Shown: positions 1 to 12,658, counted from the stretch's first letter. The stretch is 64,000 nucleotides of DNA from Tetradesmus obliquus (GCA_030272155.1 CP126205.1:484501-548500), one strand, 5' to 3'. Numbers and translations: made by a program. Notes: a model not told the origin generated them from the letters alone.

Positions 1-3000
1 GCCCAGGCCCCAGTGGAACACGTAGTACTCCACAGGGTTGGCCGCCAGCAGCGCTGCTGTCTCAGGCATGGCCATGCCCAGCCGCCCTGCGCATGTCACA
101 GAAGTTGCACACAAGGCGGTATGCACAGGTGGCTATGAGAGATTATTGCAGTGCTACATATGCTGTCTCAGGCATGGCCATGCCCAGCCGCCCTGCGCAT
201 GTCACAGCAGTTGCAGGGCAGTTGCAGTTGATGCGGTGTGCACAGATGCCCATGGCATGTGAATGTATCAGGCATGGCCATGCCCAGCCTCCCTGGCGTT
301 GTGCTGTAAGAGCAGTGACAGGCAAGGAAGTAAGCTCAAATCACCAACAGCCACAAGATGCAGGAAGGGAGCTGCAGCTGGACAGTGCGCATCAGGCACT
401 GCTGCTGCAACACATGTTGCCTTGGGCCTGCTTTCATACATTGTTTGCAGTCAATACTGCTAGCTGCGTACGCACCTGCGTAGTGGTTGAAGCCCATTTC
501 GAAGCCAGTGGGCAGGTACTTAGAGCCCAGCACATACTTGAAGCTGTCGGTGAGGTTGGACACCCACGCACCTGCAGCAGCACCGCCAGCAGCAGGAGAC
601 AGGCCTGGCACATACTGCGTGAAATGTTTGATGCAGTGCATGGCAGCAAGTGCAGCAGGCAGGCTGCTGTCTTTCTTTCTGCATTGCACTGAAGTGCGGC
701 AACAGCAACCATGGCAATGCGATTCGGGTGACGCTGCCGACCATCAGCATACAGCTGGTCCTGGCACTGATGCTGCTGCATCTACTTCCTGCAAAACAGC
801 GACACAATTGTGCCTCTGACACACACGCTCCCACCTGTTGTGGTGTTGAAGGCCATCTACAGCTGGCTTGGCCACATGCAGCCTAGGCTGCGGGTGATGC
901 ATCTTGCTGGCGCTGTTCAACATGCAGCATGCTGCCGCTGCTGCTGCTGCAAGCCCCCCACCCCCACCCCACCCCCTTTACAAAAAGTCCTGTGCATTCT
1001 TATGCCTGCGCCTCAAGCTGGCATGCGGGCCCACCTGTTGTGGCGTTGACGGCCAACCACAGCTGGCTGCCCAGGTTGATGCGCCACACGCAGCCCTCAG
1101 GCGGTGGCGGCATGGAATCAAACAGCCGGAAGTTGGGCGGCAGCAGCGACTCATCCGCACCTGCAGGAAACACATTCAAAGCAACCCAGTGGACGACAGG
1201 ATAGTGCCACGCGAGTCAACTGATGCATGGCTACACTGGTATCTGCATAATATATGGTTGCTTATTGGGTCAAAGCTGCTGTCGCAGTGCAGTAACACAA
1301 TCAATGCAGGCAGTCCCTACCTGCATTGACGATGCGTGAATGCACCTCCAGCGCCGCAGCCAGCACGTGCCCGCTGCTGCTGTACAGGTCATCGTCCTGC
1401 TGCCACGCCATCTCTGCGGTCTGCAGCAAGCTTCCCAGACCTGCATGCACACACAGACAGGCAGTTCGATGAGGGTACCACTGGTGAGCGCAACACCACC
1501 AGTGAGATGCCGCCAACATGCAGCCGCTTGACCTGACGCTTACACTATACAGCAGCATTATGGGAGCTGCACCTTCTCAAACTGCAAGCCGCTGTGTGGA
1601 GATATGCGCTGTGGGTGAATGTGCATAGCTGTGGTGACTGTGCTGTTTTGGACCAGCAAGCACAGCCACTCCTACGCATAGCACTGCCACTGCAGCGCCT
1701 GCGCACCAAACAGGGTGTGGTAGATGTCCCTCAGCGTCTCCGTGCTCTCCCCTATCAGCCTGTTGGCGGCCCACCTGCCGCGGCCCCACTTGAGGTAGCC
1801 AGCCACTGTGGTGTGGAACAGCTGCACCGCCCTGTCGTAGCGCGCCCTGTCATCTGTCAGGATGCCAAACGCCATCCAGCACTCTGCAATGCTGGCATGC
1901 CTGCGAGAAAGCACCAGCGTTTGATATTCGTGGTCATCTAACAGTCCATGCCCATCTCTGGTGCGCCTCCAAGGCACATGACGCCGCATTCCAATTGCTA
2001 GTGCAACCTAGCCCTGCCATGTGCATATCAGCTCATGCCAGAGCACTGCTGTGAAAGCTGGCGGTGCATGTATATATGCATGCACACGCACCAGTTGGCG
2101 TAGACGTTGCCATCGTGCCCCCACTGTGGTGGCGGTGTCTTGAAGGCCACCCAGGCATCAGTCACAGGCAGCAGCACACCTCCCATCCAGGCAACAAACT
2201 GCTGGAACACTTCGTCGCTGCCAAATTGCTGCCAGCCTGGGTGGGCCCGCAGCAGCTCCATGGCCCTGCTCAAAGAGGCACAGCCCTGCAGTGCACACAC
2301 AGCAGCAGCCATGCGCAGTTACAAACAGCACAAGGGAGCACATGCTGCTGCACATGCAACACACGGCTTGCACGTTGATACTTCGTGCCACTGCTGACGT
2401 GCTTGCAAGCTGACCATGCCGTGTCTCTGGCTGATGCATTGCTACAGCAACCATAGCACGATCAGATGCTGTTGTAATTGCTTGCATCCCCTGCACGTGC
2501 ACGTAGGACCCTGACAGGAGCTAACCAGCACCTGCTGCTGCACCGCGCCTGCAACACACAACGCTTTTGTTTTCACTCACCCACGCTGCCTCCAGAGCCC
2601 CGTTGCCGTCCATCGCAGGCCCAAACACCTTGTTCACTGCCGCCCAGCCACCCATAATGCGCAGCGCTGTGGCTGCATGCCTGGCATCCCCCGTGGCCCA
2701 AAAGGCCAGCGCCTGCTTAAATGCCATCTGGCCATCCAGCTCCACAAAGCTGACGTGGCCACAGATGTGGGCAGGGGCCCCTGGCGGGTAGTTTGGCGCG
2801 CACTGGCCCTGGCTGGGGTCGTTGAGGCCGCCATACCTGCAGGAACAGCAGCAGCAAATAGCCCATCAGTGCTGTTGCCTATTGGGTTTGGGCAATGATG
2901 AGTGGCTGGCAGTAAAGTTGAAAACGTTCCTGCTTTGCAGATTGCATGCAGGCTGCTCCCCCACGCTGGCCATGCGCCAGCCGCATGCACCCACCTGATG

Positions 3001-3476
3001 AGTGCCACTGGCATCGGGTAGGGCCCTGTGTAGTTGTCTGGCGAGCAGTCTGTTGGGGGCGCCCAGCCGCTGACAGCGTCCATCACTTTGGGCGGCACGC
3101 GCAGCCCAGTCAGCAGGCTGTGCAGCGCCGAGGCCTGCGGCTCTGAACCGCTGCGCAGCTGCTGCAGCATGAAGGCAAGCTCTGCAGGGCCTGCACATGT
3201 GCCGGGATGCATGAAGCCGCTGATGGAGTTGATGCGGCTCCACGCTGCAGCATCAGTAGATATACTGCCGTTATTGCTGCTGCTGCTGCTGCTGCTGCTG
3301 CCGCTGGTGCTGCTTGACTCTGGCGGCAACAAGGGAGCCGCGTCACGTGTTGGCGGTGGTTGTGGCGGTGGCACTGCTGCTGCCTGCAACAGCGCCTCTG
3401 CCTTGATTCTCACAATGGCTTCCTTTGTCAGCACAGGCACAATCTGGTACATCTGGTTCAGCTCCTCTGTAGTTTG

Positions 3477-3543
<67 letters not shown>

Positions 3544-3932
3544 AACGCTGGCACATGGGCCCGTGTGAAGTTAACGCAGCTGCCACTGCTGAACTCCAAG
3601 TTGGAATTGGCAGTCAAGTCTAACCGCAGAACAGGTGGAAGAGGGGGAGGCAGAGGTGTGGTGCTGTTTGTGCTGTTCGCCTGTGAGACGCCCGTCTCAC
3701 TGTCAACAGCAGCGCTGCTATGCACAAGCCGAGGTGCATACATCGCACAGCATGCGCGGAACTCCGTTGCTGAGAAGGGAATGTCGCTGCACATCACTAG
3801 CTGCTGTTGATTGCTGCAGGATGTGGCGTGTGTGCCAGGGTATAGCTGCAATGCCATGCATAGTGGCTGCTTGATCAGCACTGCTGCTACTACGACCACT
3901 GCCAGTGTATAACCTGGGGTGTTCCTCAACAT
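1..3932 (-). CDS. Secreted alginate-lyase-superfamily protein, 3' end beyond the window
   Basis: Eight exons can be joined in phase: 3932-2995, 2836-2581, 2285-2092, 1900-1707, 1440-1321, 1160-1035, 571-476 and 86-1, giving at least 670 residues. The start at 3932 gives a hydrophobic signal-peptide-like N-terminus (TLAVVVVAAVLI). A variable linker follows, with a poly-Ser run near residues 131-151 encoded by a CTG repeat. The domain begins near residue 225 (FMHPGTCAGPAELAFML). It continues with GGWAAVN, ELLRAHPGWQQFG, ASIAECWMAFGILTDD and YLPTGFEMGFNHYAG, and ends with RLGMAMPETAALLA. The HPG start, the GFNHY segment and the MPET segment are the pattern of the PF05426 fold, whose members are polysaccharide lyases. 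A secreted role on uronate-rich wall or mucilage polysaccharide is an inference; the substrate is unknown. The protein is cut by the window edge at an in-phase codon. Introns 6 and 7 carry copies of neighbouring exon ends. Confidence 0.82.
171..297 (-). repeat. Two intronic copies of the start of exon 8 (lyase-like gene)
   Basis: The true exon 8 begins at 86 and reads RLGMAMPET. Near-identical stretches occur at about 171-205 and 270-297, in the same orientation and each preceded on the minus strand by an acceptor-like dinucleotide. They therefore lie upstream of the real exon within intron 7. They are too short to be exons of this fold and look like duplicated splice junctions. Confidence 0.8.
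829..876 (-). repeat. Intronic copy of the end of exon 6 (lyase-like gene)
   Basis: The segment matches the last ~35 bases of exon 6 plus its donor (true junction at 1035). On the minus strand it includes the ACAACAG then GTGGG boundary. It lies downstream of the true exon, in intron 6. One in-frame stop (TAG in place of a Trp-region codon) shows it is not a working coding copy. Confidence 0.75.
3480..3542. repeat. (CTG)n microsatellite inside a coding exon
   Basis: About 20 uninterrupted CTG units lie inside exon 1 of the lyase-like gene. On the coding (minus) strand they are read as AGC and encode a poly-Ser linker between the N-terminal segment and the catalytic-type domain. A second, shorter run lies at about 3276-3301. 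Length polymorphism would change only linker length, because the unit is a codon. Confidence 0.95.
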
Positions 3933-5653
3933 GACCTCGACTTATAGGCGAGAAACGCTGACCATCACTGTGCATATGACCATCGTGTCAATGGTGTCCG
4001 TCTTGCTGCTGCTGTGTCTCTGCTGGCAGCGTCCCAAGCCGTGTGTGCATGCAGTGCATCGTCACCATGGCTGGCAACTGAGTCCCTGTAACAGGACAAC
4101 CAACCCTGCAGTACTCATTGGCTCGAACCAAAGTACTAAATTGGTATCGTACTGTCGCCGCTCAATCCTTTATGGCGCATGGTGTAGTTGAGCTTGGCCA
4201 AAATGTGGCGCGGAACAGAATCGACGTTGGAGATCAACGAGATGTTTGGGCCCTAGTAGTCTATCTGATCACAAAATGCGTTACTGATTTGTTTGACCTC
4301 ACCTAGGTGCATCTGTGTGTTGGATGAGCTCTGTGGGCTATGCCCGCGATCATTGTCAGCTGGTTCCCGTCCTGCGGTATTGCCGGGTTCCCGATGGAGC
4401 AGTTCTTGAGGGTATTTGATGCGTAGACTACATATTTGAACCAGCAGCACTGCAACATCATGATTGGTAGTGTTCGCTATACGGCAATAAGATGACAGGC
4501 TGCTGTGCTGCGGGAGGTGGTGTGGTGGTGACCACTAACACGTAAAGGGCCATCATAAAGTAAAATAAAAAGTATCTGTAATAATACACTGTTCTTGACG
4601 CTTGCGGATATCTGCTGGCTGTTGCATAATGCAAGCAATTGCCTTGCTTCAAACACGTGCCTGCTGCTGCTGTTGCTGTTGCTGCTGCTGCTGGCAGCAG
4701 ACATAAATGTTATCGGCGCTATCTGACATCCGCGCCATGATCGTCACAGTGATGCTTCACCTGGGCATGCCGTTTCTTGATGTGACAGCAATCCGAGCTC
4801 TGCTTAGCACAGTGCCCATATGAAAGCATGATGGCCAAAGTCCACTGTCTGCGGCAAACTGCCATGTTTGCACGGCCTGCACCGCACATGCTGTAGGTGT
4901 CGGAAACATTGCACAGGATATATTACTTAAACAGAGCTGTGACCCTAGGTAGCGTTGATGTAATCAGCAGCATTGGATGTGGTGATGGATTGTTACATGG
5001 TCCTGCATGCTACCGTAGCATGGTACCGTATGGCATAAAGAAACGCATTGGGGCATCCCACCAAGGCCTGTGCTGAAAATAGGTGTGCACGAGAATGTGC
5101 TGTTCAGTGCTGTCAAGCCAAAACATTTTGAGCACTAAAATACAATGCTGTCACAGGGTCAAAACCTTGCAGAGACACACTACAGTGCTGCCAGCACTTT
5201 CATGCCAGCCCAGACATGCAGGTGTATTCAAAAAGGACATTCACCAATCCAATCTAGCCCCAGCAGTCACAGGTTTGTTCACAACTGCACTTGAGCGGCA
5301 GTTCAGATGCTGGGCAATACTGAAGAAACAATGGCAGAGCACGCGGAAACATCACACAAAACCAGATTGGACAATCAACACAGTAGAATGGTAATCATAA
5401 ACAGCTTCAAAGTAAAGGGTCATAATGTCATGTAAGTATGTCACGCTGCATACATGCAAATAATGGAAGACATACATCAAAATCAAATCCACCGTCAAGG
5501 TTACTGAGCTGTCCCTATCAGTACACCAAACAACTGCCAGCGATGGCCGCCAGTGATAGAGCTGTTTGTTCCCTTGTGCCGTCAATGAGGAGAGTGTCTG
5601 CTACTATCTGTTTGACAGACTGCCATGCCAACAATCACAGAAAGCCGTCAACA
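3933..5653. other. Spacer between the lyase-like gene and the protease gene
   Basis: This 1.7-kb stretch should hold the promoter and 5' UTR of the lyase-like gene (to its left) and the 3' UTR of the protease gene (to its right). Base composition is visibly more AT-rich than the exons, especially around 4440-4600. A short CTG/TGC run lies at about 4662-4693. On the minus strand a TGTAA-type element falls at 4992-4996, a possible but distant 3'-processing signal for the protease. No reading frame here shows a recognisable domain. Confidence 0.5.
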
Positions 5654-8600
5654 CTAGCAGAAAGAGCACCAGCTACAATAAGTACACCAGGCTGGCTTTG
5701 TTGGGAAGGCCGGGAAAGCAGGGGTTGGCGCTGGTGCAGGCGCAGATGGGGTGGGAGCAGGTGTTGACGGCTGAGTCTGGGGTGCAGGGGTTGGAGTGGT
5801 GGGCTGCGGGCCCGCTGCACGCAGCCTGTCTGACATGCTGTTGAGCAGCCGCTGAGGGGAGGAGGACTCAAAAAACACGGCTGCAAGCAGCAGTGGGAAC
5901 AGCAGAAGAGGATCCGCAGTAGCGGGGTCAAGCAGAGCCGATGTACGTGTGGTTGCAACTGCAAGGGTGCGAGTCGCAGGGCATAACATCAAATATATTG
6001 CAGGTACCAGTCCCAGCAGTACATGATTAGCTTCTGTTCACCTGCAGCTGCGCGCATCACGGCCACTTTCACTTCCCGAACTGACGCCCCAGGCCTGTAC
6101 TGCAAGTACAGCGCCGCAACACCACCAACGTGTGGTGCCGCCATGCTGGTGCCGGACATAACCTGCGAGCATCACACACACTGTTAGCACCTCCGCACAG
6201 TGCGACAGAGCAAATGTAGCAGCCCGGTTAGGCATATCACAGTTCGGGTGGGAACAACAGCACGTGCCTGTATTGCTCTCAATGCCTGCATAACCCACCT
6301 GCTCTGCCCAGTCTGAGGATGTGCTGGCACTGTTGATGGAGCTGCCAGGGGCAAACAAGCTCAAGCATGGCCCAATGTTGCTGAAGCTGCTCATAGCATC
6401 TTTGTCAGAAGAGCTAGAGCCCACAGTGATGGCAGAGGGAGCAGAGGCAGGGCTAATGGTGCAGGCATCAGCACCGCGGTTGTTGCCGGCGGCAATGACG
6501 GGAACAATGCCTGCTGCGGCCACAGCTGCAGGCAATAACAGATAATACAGGAGAACAGGTTGTCGGCTGGATGAATGGTGTTAGGCTGTATAGCTGCAGC
6601 TGTTGTCCCATAACATGCATGGCAAGTGGCACCTCCTCCACCTCACAAGCACTGCATCACAGTGCGACATACCTTCAATAGCATCGTTCAAAGACTGACT
6701 CTTGGGCCCTGCCAAGGACATGACTATCACAGCACTTTGGATGTTGTTGCGCTGTTTGTGGTCTTTGACCCTGGTAAAAGCAGATCAGTTTAGCACATGT
6801 TAAACTGATGAAGTAATAAAAGTGCATGGCAGGTTCAGTTCCCCACCTGCAAACATGCTTTGCCAAACAGAAGATTTCATAGCGGCACATCCCTGACCTG
6901 ATGCCATGTCTAACCTACCAATTCAGTGCAGCGAGGATGTTTGAGAAGCTTCCACTGCCATCCGCACCAAGTGCCTGGCCAAAGCAACAGCATGGAGTGA
7001 GTCAATCTAAATGGGTAGCTGCTGTTTCAATGTCACATGTTGGTGGTGAGCTGCTCAGTCTCATCTGTAACATTGTCCTCATCACCTTACACATAGTGCT
7101 ATCTGCGAGAAACACAAGGCTGCGCGCAACCATGCTATGATTCACCGCGCACCTTGACTGGGTGGAGGGTTGCACCACGTGCCACACCATGGATGCTACC
7201 CATAGCAATACCAGCAACATGAGTACCTGCAACTCAGCAGCGAGAAAGTGTCATCAGTCTGCAACCCAGCAGCGAGGAAGTGTCATCTGTCATTTTTCTG
7301 CCGCATCACCACAATGAGCGCGGGGTATGGCTGTGCTGCGCATGCAAATGGTACCCACCATGACCATTGTCGTCCCATACGCTGCCTCCAAATGTTGAAG
7401 CACCATCACTGATGCGTCCTGCAAAGTCCTGGTGACTGGTGCGCACACCCTGCAGGACAAGAGTGACAGTAGGTGCACCCATACAAACCTAAGCCGCATA
7501 ATTTGACGACTTGTTTGCTGCAGCAGACGGAGAGAACAATTATGTACAGGCACAGGAGCAGGGCTGCCCTTGTTGATGTGAATTTGACTATGCTTGGGTG
7601 TTGTTCATTGCTTGCTGTTCACACATGCATTTACTGCTCCTCAAAAGCTCACCGTGTCAATCACATAGACTGCAGAACACAACAACCAGACAGCAGAATG
7701 AGCAGTCAAGGAGAAGTTGGTGATGCTGCTGCAAATTTATGCGGGCAGTGGAAAGCAATAGGCATGCATGCATGCCAGCCCAACCGTTGTGTGTACACTG
7801 GCACCTCCATGCACCAAGCAATGCCAGCAGCTAATGTGCCATGGGGCGCTGACAGTAACTCACTGTGTACACCACGGCCATCGTAATCGCCGGAACTGCA
7901 AAGGACATGAAACAACTGAGTGTCATGCACGATACTATGCTGTTGCCAGCATGTTGCCTGTGTCACGCAACTGTACTCCCTGGCAGTGCCCAGTGGGAAA
8001 CGCAAGTGCATCCTAGCCTCGATACCTCAGATTTTGCACACTCGCTCATGTATGCAGCATTCCCCCCTCACCTGTACTGACCATCCAGGGGAAGCCAATA
8101 CTGGTTGATCCTGTCAAGGCCCCTGCAGATTTTAGATGTGGCAGCAGACAAGTCAATGAATGCTTGCAAGCAGCAGGTGAACATACTGTATGCGCAATGC
8201 TGCTGGGTTGCTCTGCCTGCAGATATTTACTATGCTGCAACACCACCTGCAGACACATGCACAGCTACTCGGCAGCCACCACTGTGAGGCTGTTTGAGGC
8301 ACTCACCAGCTGGCTGCAGATGATGACAGTTTGTATGGTTCAGTTGTGTTGTCATCAACGCTCTGGGCACGAACAATGTCGCCTCTTGGCAGAGCATTTT
8401 CACCCCATCCTAGAGTGGGGTTTAGATTAAGTCCGGGTGCATCAGTTGCGGTGAGGCTGCGGATTGTGGAGAAGACCCTCAAATCTGCCTCAAGATATTC
8501 AATGTAAGGGCCAAGATGAGCTCTTAGCGCTGCCAGGTCATCTTCGCTGTTGACAGTCACTGCCATATGGGGCCACTTGACCAGGGTTGAGGATGCTGAG

Positions 8601-10592
8601 GTCTTGCCAATCTGCAGAGCACACATATGTGCTATGATGGGAATATGCAGGCTGATACGAGTTGACTTGGTAGGTTTGTGCTGTATGTGCAGCTACTTGC
8701 TAAAACAAAGCCAGCGGCAACTACATCCAAGCATTATTAATGGTTGTGCCTCACCCAAGGCAAGGGCGCAGTGCTGTTCATCAAGTCTCACCGTGCTGAG
8801 CGGCGTGTTGCAGATGCCCTGGAACCGGCGTGCAACGTTTGCATTTCTCCGTGTAGCGTTGGCCAGCTTGCCACTGAGCTCAGCGCAGATGGAGGAAACG
8901 TCCCCAATGGTGGTTGTGCGCTTCAGCTTGATGATGTAGCGGTTTAAAGCAGACTTCAACTGCATATAAATTGGCAGCCCGCATGAGTAGAAGACCATCC
9001 GTGAGGCACCCTTCCCATGTGTGGGTAAGTGAGCGGGCAGCAAACTGCAGGATCTGCATTGATGTGCACTCTAGCTGCCAAGTTGTCTAGCACTTGCACA
9101 ACCGTACTTTGGGTTGCACTTGCACGAGCACGAGCAAAATGCATCCTGTCAGTTCATTCACCTTGTTGAGGTCGTTGCCAAACACGGGTGGAAGAGCAGT
9201 TGACCTTCCTTCGGCTGCGGTGAACAAAAACTCTGACACCTTGAAGTCGCTCAGCCCCAGCAACAACCGGACGTTGTCAAGGATCAGGTAAAAACCCATG
9301 CCTGACACATCCTTGATGATGATCTGGTCAAAGGTCTGGCTGCCAGCGAGTCCACTCTTTGAAGGGACCAGCGCAGCTAGATTGATCCGGTAGTGCTGCC
9401 AGCCATCATCATTCGCGCCTATCACAGCGACCACATTGGTGTCCTGGTCTTGGCGCGATAGACGTAGGTCACTGCAGAAGCGCAAAGTGAACAACAATGC
9501 CATGAGTAGCCATGCTTGAACACATGAGCCGCATGCAGTACACAAATTGCAGGTGCATTAGACGCTGGAGCCACGACCAGCAGCAGAGGCTGATTGATGA
9601 GCATGAAGACGAGATGGTGCATGCGTTACGACCTGGCCCACGCTGACCTTGCACACATTATGGTCACTTACTTTGATTCGGATCTTGAGCTTCCATCCCT
9701 CACGAATATGGCTACAGACGTGAGACCAGAGCCCTTGGCCCAGAAGTCCAGCACACTGCAGAACAGGGAAAGGAGATCCATAAGTGACAAAAACGCCAAC
9801 AAATAGCAGTTTGCCAGCACATAGACTGTCCAGGGTGCTACAAAGCTCGCATGCAGGACAGTGCATACCCTAGCGTGGCTGCATGCAGCATGCTGGTCAT
9901 GGAACCACGACCCTCTTCTGCTGCGCTGGGCATATTTCATGATGTACCTTGAGGTTGACTGCTTCTTCTGTGATTGGAAGATCAGGGATCCCCATGCGGC
10001 CACAGAGGCGTTGAAGCTGGAGGTGGAGCCATTGCGCCGCTGCAGGTGCAGGCAGCAGGAGCAGGAGCAGCAGCACCAGCAGGATGAGAACAAGGTAGCA
10101 AAACACACATCTCCCATTCATTGCAGGAGGCAAGTTTGTCGGTTTCTGCAGGTCAACAGGTTGGAATATAAAAGCATGTGCTTTACTGGCGACGACAAAC
10201 GGCTCTCACGTGCGCGCACGATGCCTGCTACTGCTGCTGCGCCTCACCACTATCGTATCGGCCCACGTGCAGACTGTGCAGCCCGTGCTTGCATCATGCC
10301 ATTTATCTCCAAGAGTACCGTTGGCGTACACAACCACAGTTTCCTGCCAGGGGCAGAATGAGAAACGAATGAGAACGAATGAGAAACGGGGTTGAATGTT
10401 ACAGTTGTTGTGCTCCAAACACAGTGAATCACAAACTAAATGAATCGGTTAATGACAGATGACTGACGTGATGACTTTTCAGCAGACACTCACCTTTTCT
10501 TTGTCCTTGTCACTATCAGCAAGCGTGCTGCTGCTGAGAAGCAGGCAGCTGACCAGGGCCAGGAAGACGTAAAGCGCGGAAGGGCGCGCCAT
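5654..10592 (-). CDS. Secreted subtilisin-like serine protease (S8, proteinase K type)
   Basis: Seventeen exons close in phase to 741 aa: 10592-10494, 10343-10248, 10039-9948, 9755-9672, 9471-9162, 8959-8792, 8611-8307, 8122-8072, 7895-7864, 7669-7653, 7449-7359, 7226-7153, 6974-6919, 6770-6673, 6525-6299, 6162-6042 and 5958-5654. A clear signal peptide starts the protein (LYVFLALVSCLLL). Residues ~40-230 form a beta-rich domain ending in LILDNVRLLLGL, which resembles carbohydrate-binding beta-sandwiches. An I9-like prodomain follows (RYIIKLKRTTTIGDVSS). The catalytic triad is visible: Asp417 in YVIDTG, His451 in GHGTHVAG and Ser606 in SGTSMAAPH. The oxyanion Asn539 lies in AAGNN. The C-terminus is a Pro/Thr/Ala-rich tail ending in a Cys cluster. 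Proteases of this class include the chlorophyte hatching enzyme sporangin, so a wall-lytic role is possible but inferred. Confidence 0.93.
7235..7290. repeat. Short tandem duplication in a protease intron
   Basis: Two copies of a ~35-40 bp unit lie next to each other in intron 11: CAACTCAGCAGCGAG followed by AAGTGTCATC, then CAACCCAGCAGCGAG followed by AAGTGTCATC. They start a few bases outside the acceptor of exon 12 and contain no exon sequence. Confidence 0.7.
7653..7669 (-). other. 17-nt microexon carrying the catalytic Asp of the protease
   Basis: Exon 10 of the protease is only 17 bases long. It is flanked on the minus strand by TGCAG and GTGAGC, and it supplies the codons for YVIDT. 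Skipping it would remove the catalytic Asp417 and shift the frame, since 17 is not a multiple of 3. Exon 9 just upstream (7895-7864) is also tiny, at 32 bases. Phases on both sides agree with this placement. Confidence 0.85.
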
Positions 10593-11501
10593 GCTGGTTG
10601 GGAACAACCAGCGCTCAAAGCTTATGGAAAGACTCAAGTATCACAATCAGCAAGTAGTAGTGCCTGCGTGAAAGGGGCAAACACCAGCCCAAGCTAACTA
10701 ACGTTGATAAGGGTAAGCTGTCGCACTGTTGCGCCAGTCACTATACCTTAGTTTGGTGAAACACAAGCTTAAGCTTGAGCTCAAAATTATAGCTGCTCAT
10801 CGTCAGCTTTGACCGTGAAATTGCTAATCCTGTCATTAATAAGGGTTTGCCGAACACGATGTTTGAATGCTGCATCAGCATCATGGACGCCACATGATCG
10901 TTGTTTCTGAGACTCCAACAACACTGGACTGTTTTGTGAGGATCAGAGAACCTGCTGCTTGGAGCTGCTGTGACGTGATCGTAAGACGTTCATTGAGCGA
11001 AGTTCGCTACGCGAGCCAGCTCTCCACAAATAGAGTATCCTGGTTCCTTCTAAGGTTCGTTTGGCGTAGAACCTGTCATCATAAGGTGAGCTGGGCGCTG
11101 AAAGGGGTTGTTGGGCAGGACAGCCAGCCGGAGCAGAGCACTCACAGCACCGCAACTTGTTGTGAAGCAGCATGCAGCTCACGAAAACCTTAGACTTGGT
11201 GATTTGTGACACAACAATCAGTTAACAGCAGTTTCTCGCTGCTCCATCATACGTCTTGTGCAGTACGGCTATAGGGCCAACACAGCTGTAGCTGCTGGAG
11301 CAACCTTGGATCCACAGGCCCAGCAAGCAGTTGTTGCAGGAAGTGTATCAACAGCAGACACGCGGCAGGGGTGGCAGTGGCAAGCAGCAAGGAAGCCATA
11401 CAGTGTGGCGGCAGCGATCATCAGTGAAAATCTGCAAGCAGCAGTACCCTTGTAAGCAGACAACCACAGCAGGGCAGTGGCATCCTTTCACCATCAACTT
11501 C
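10593..11501. promoter_or_regulatory. Divergent intergenic region, protease (-) / small gene (+)
   Basis: This 0.9-kb spacer separates two divergent start codons and should hold both promoters and 5' UTRs. An inverted segment AAGCTTAAGCTT at about 10766-10777 is the only palindrome that stands out. No convincing TATA box is visible. An in-frame upstream ATG for the small gene exists at 11331, so the 5' boundary on that side is uncertain. Confidence 0.45.
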
Positions 11502-12395
11502 ATGGACATGCACATGGATCCTGTCACTCCTGGAGGCATTCCTGCTGCAGAGGATGGCCAAATAGAACAGCAGCAGTCAGAACCGCAACATGAGAAAGAG
11601 CAGCAGCTGTCAGAGCAGCAGCAGCAGGCGGAGCTTACTGACACCATCAGGACAGGCCTAGATGCGATGAGCGGCAGGCACCAAGACATCCACGCAAAGG
11701 TGTGTGCAAGCATGAATGTTTTTGCACTGTGATGCACGATGCTGCTCGATAGTAAATATAGTTTGCGGTGTTGAGCAGGTTTGTGACATGCATCGCCAGG
11801 CGAGCAGCGATGAGTCACACTTCTTGACATGATGGCAGCAGCACACTGGCATGCAAAACAGCTGGCTTGCACAGCGCATGTGAGTGTCCTGCAAGGAAGG
11901 GTCTGCAGCTGTGTCGCATGTGCACTGTCTGCACCACTGCAGGTGATGTTCTTGCTGAGATGTTTTTCTCTGCTTGCATGCCCGCCTGTCCTCTGTTTTC
12001 ACACAGATTGACGAGCTCAGCGCTGTTCTGCTGCGGTTCCTAGAGACTACAAAGCTGAGCTTCATGCAGCTCATTGACAGGTGCGCACATCCGTCCCCAA
12101 ATTTTTTGAATCTTGCATGCGTTAGCGTGCACGCTGTGGCTGCTTGTATGCTGTGTTCGCCTCCCAGCAGCAGGAACCGTACTGACGTTGTGCTTTACAC
12201 CACCAATCCATGCGTCACTGCAGCTACCGCAAGGACGTGGACGGCTTCTGCGACACAGTGGTGGCCTCCAACAGCCAGGAGGCTGACGAGACGCTGAAGG
12301 CCATCTGCAGGCTGCAGCGCGCGCAGCGCCTGGTGGAGGGGCTGGGGCTGAATGTGCTGCACCCTGATGCGCAGCAGGCAGGCATGCAGCTGTAG
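11502..12395 (+). CDS. Small uncharacterised helical protein, three exons
   Basis: Exons 11502-11699, 12007-12080 and 12224-12395 join in phase to 147 aa. The start at 11502 is the first of a set of close ATGs (MDMHMDPVTPGG). An in-frame ATG at 11331 would add 57 residues of low-complexity sequence and cannot be excluded. The N-terminus is Gln/Glu-rich. The remainder is predicted helical with heptad-like spacing (IDELSAVLLRFLETTKLSF, then DETLKAICRLQRAQRLVEGL). I do not recognise the family. Size and helicity resemble small coiled-coil subunits of tethering complexes of the BLOC/BORC kind, but no diagnostic motif is visible. Confidence 0.6.
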
Positions 12396-12658
12396 CGCGG
12401 TCTGCGCAGCGCGTTGCGGTCGTGTATCACACAACAGATGAACCATGATGCAGTGGAGTCTTGCAGGAACGCGTGGCTGTGGGAACAGTGTGATGGGAGA
12501 CCAGGAAGTGTTCCTGCAAGCACTTTTGTTGGGAGTTCACCGGACACATGGTGGTGTTCCTGCAAGAGTGCGCAGAATCATACAGCTGTTATTGATTGGC
12601 TGGTTGGGTGGCGGTTTTCAGGCTGGTGACTGCTGTATAGCTGTGCACGGGCTGTTAG

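Noticed and set aside
3034-3810. A 258-codon open frame on the plus strand.
   Set aside because: It is the antisense of exon 1 of the lyase-like gene. Its poly-Leu part is the CTG microsatellite read in another frame.
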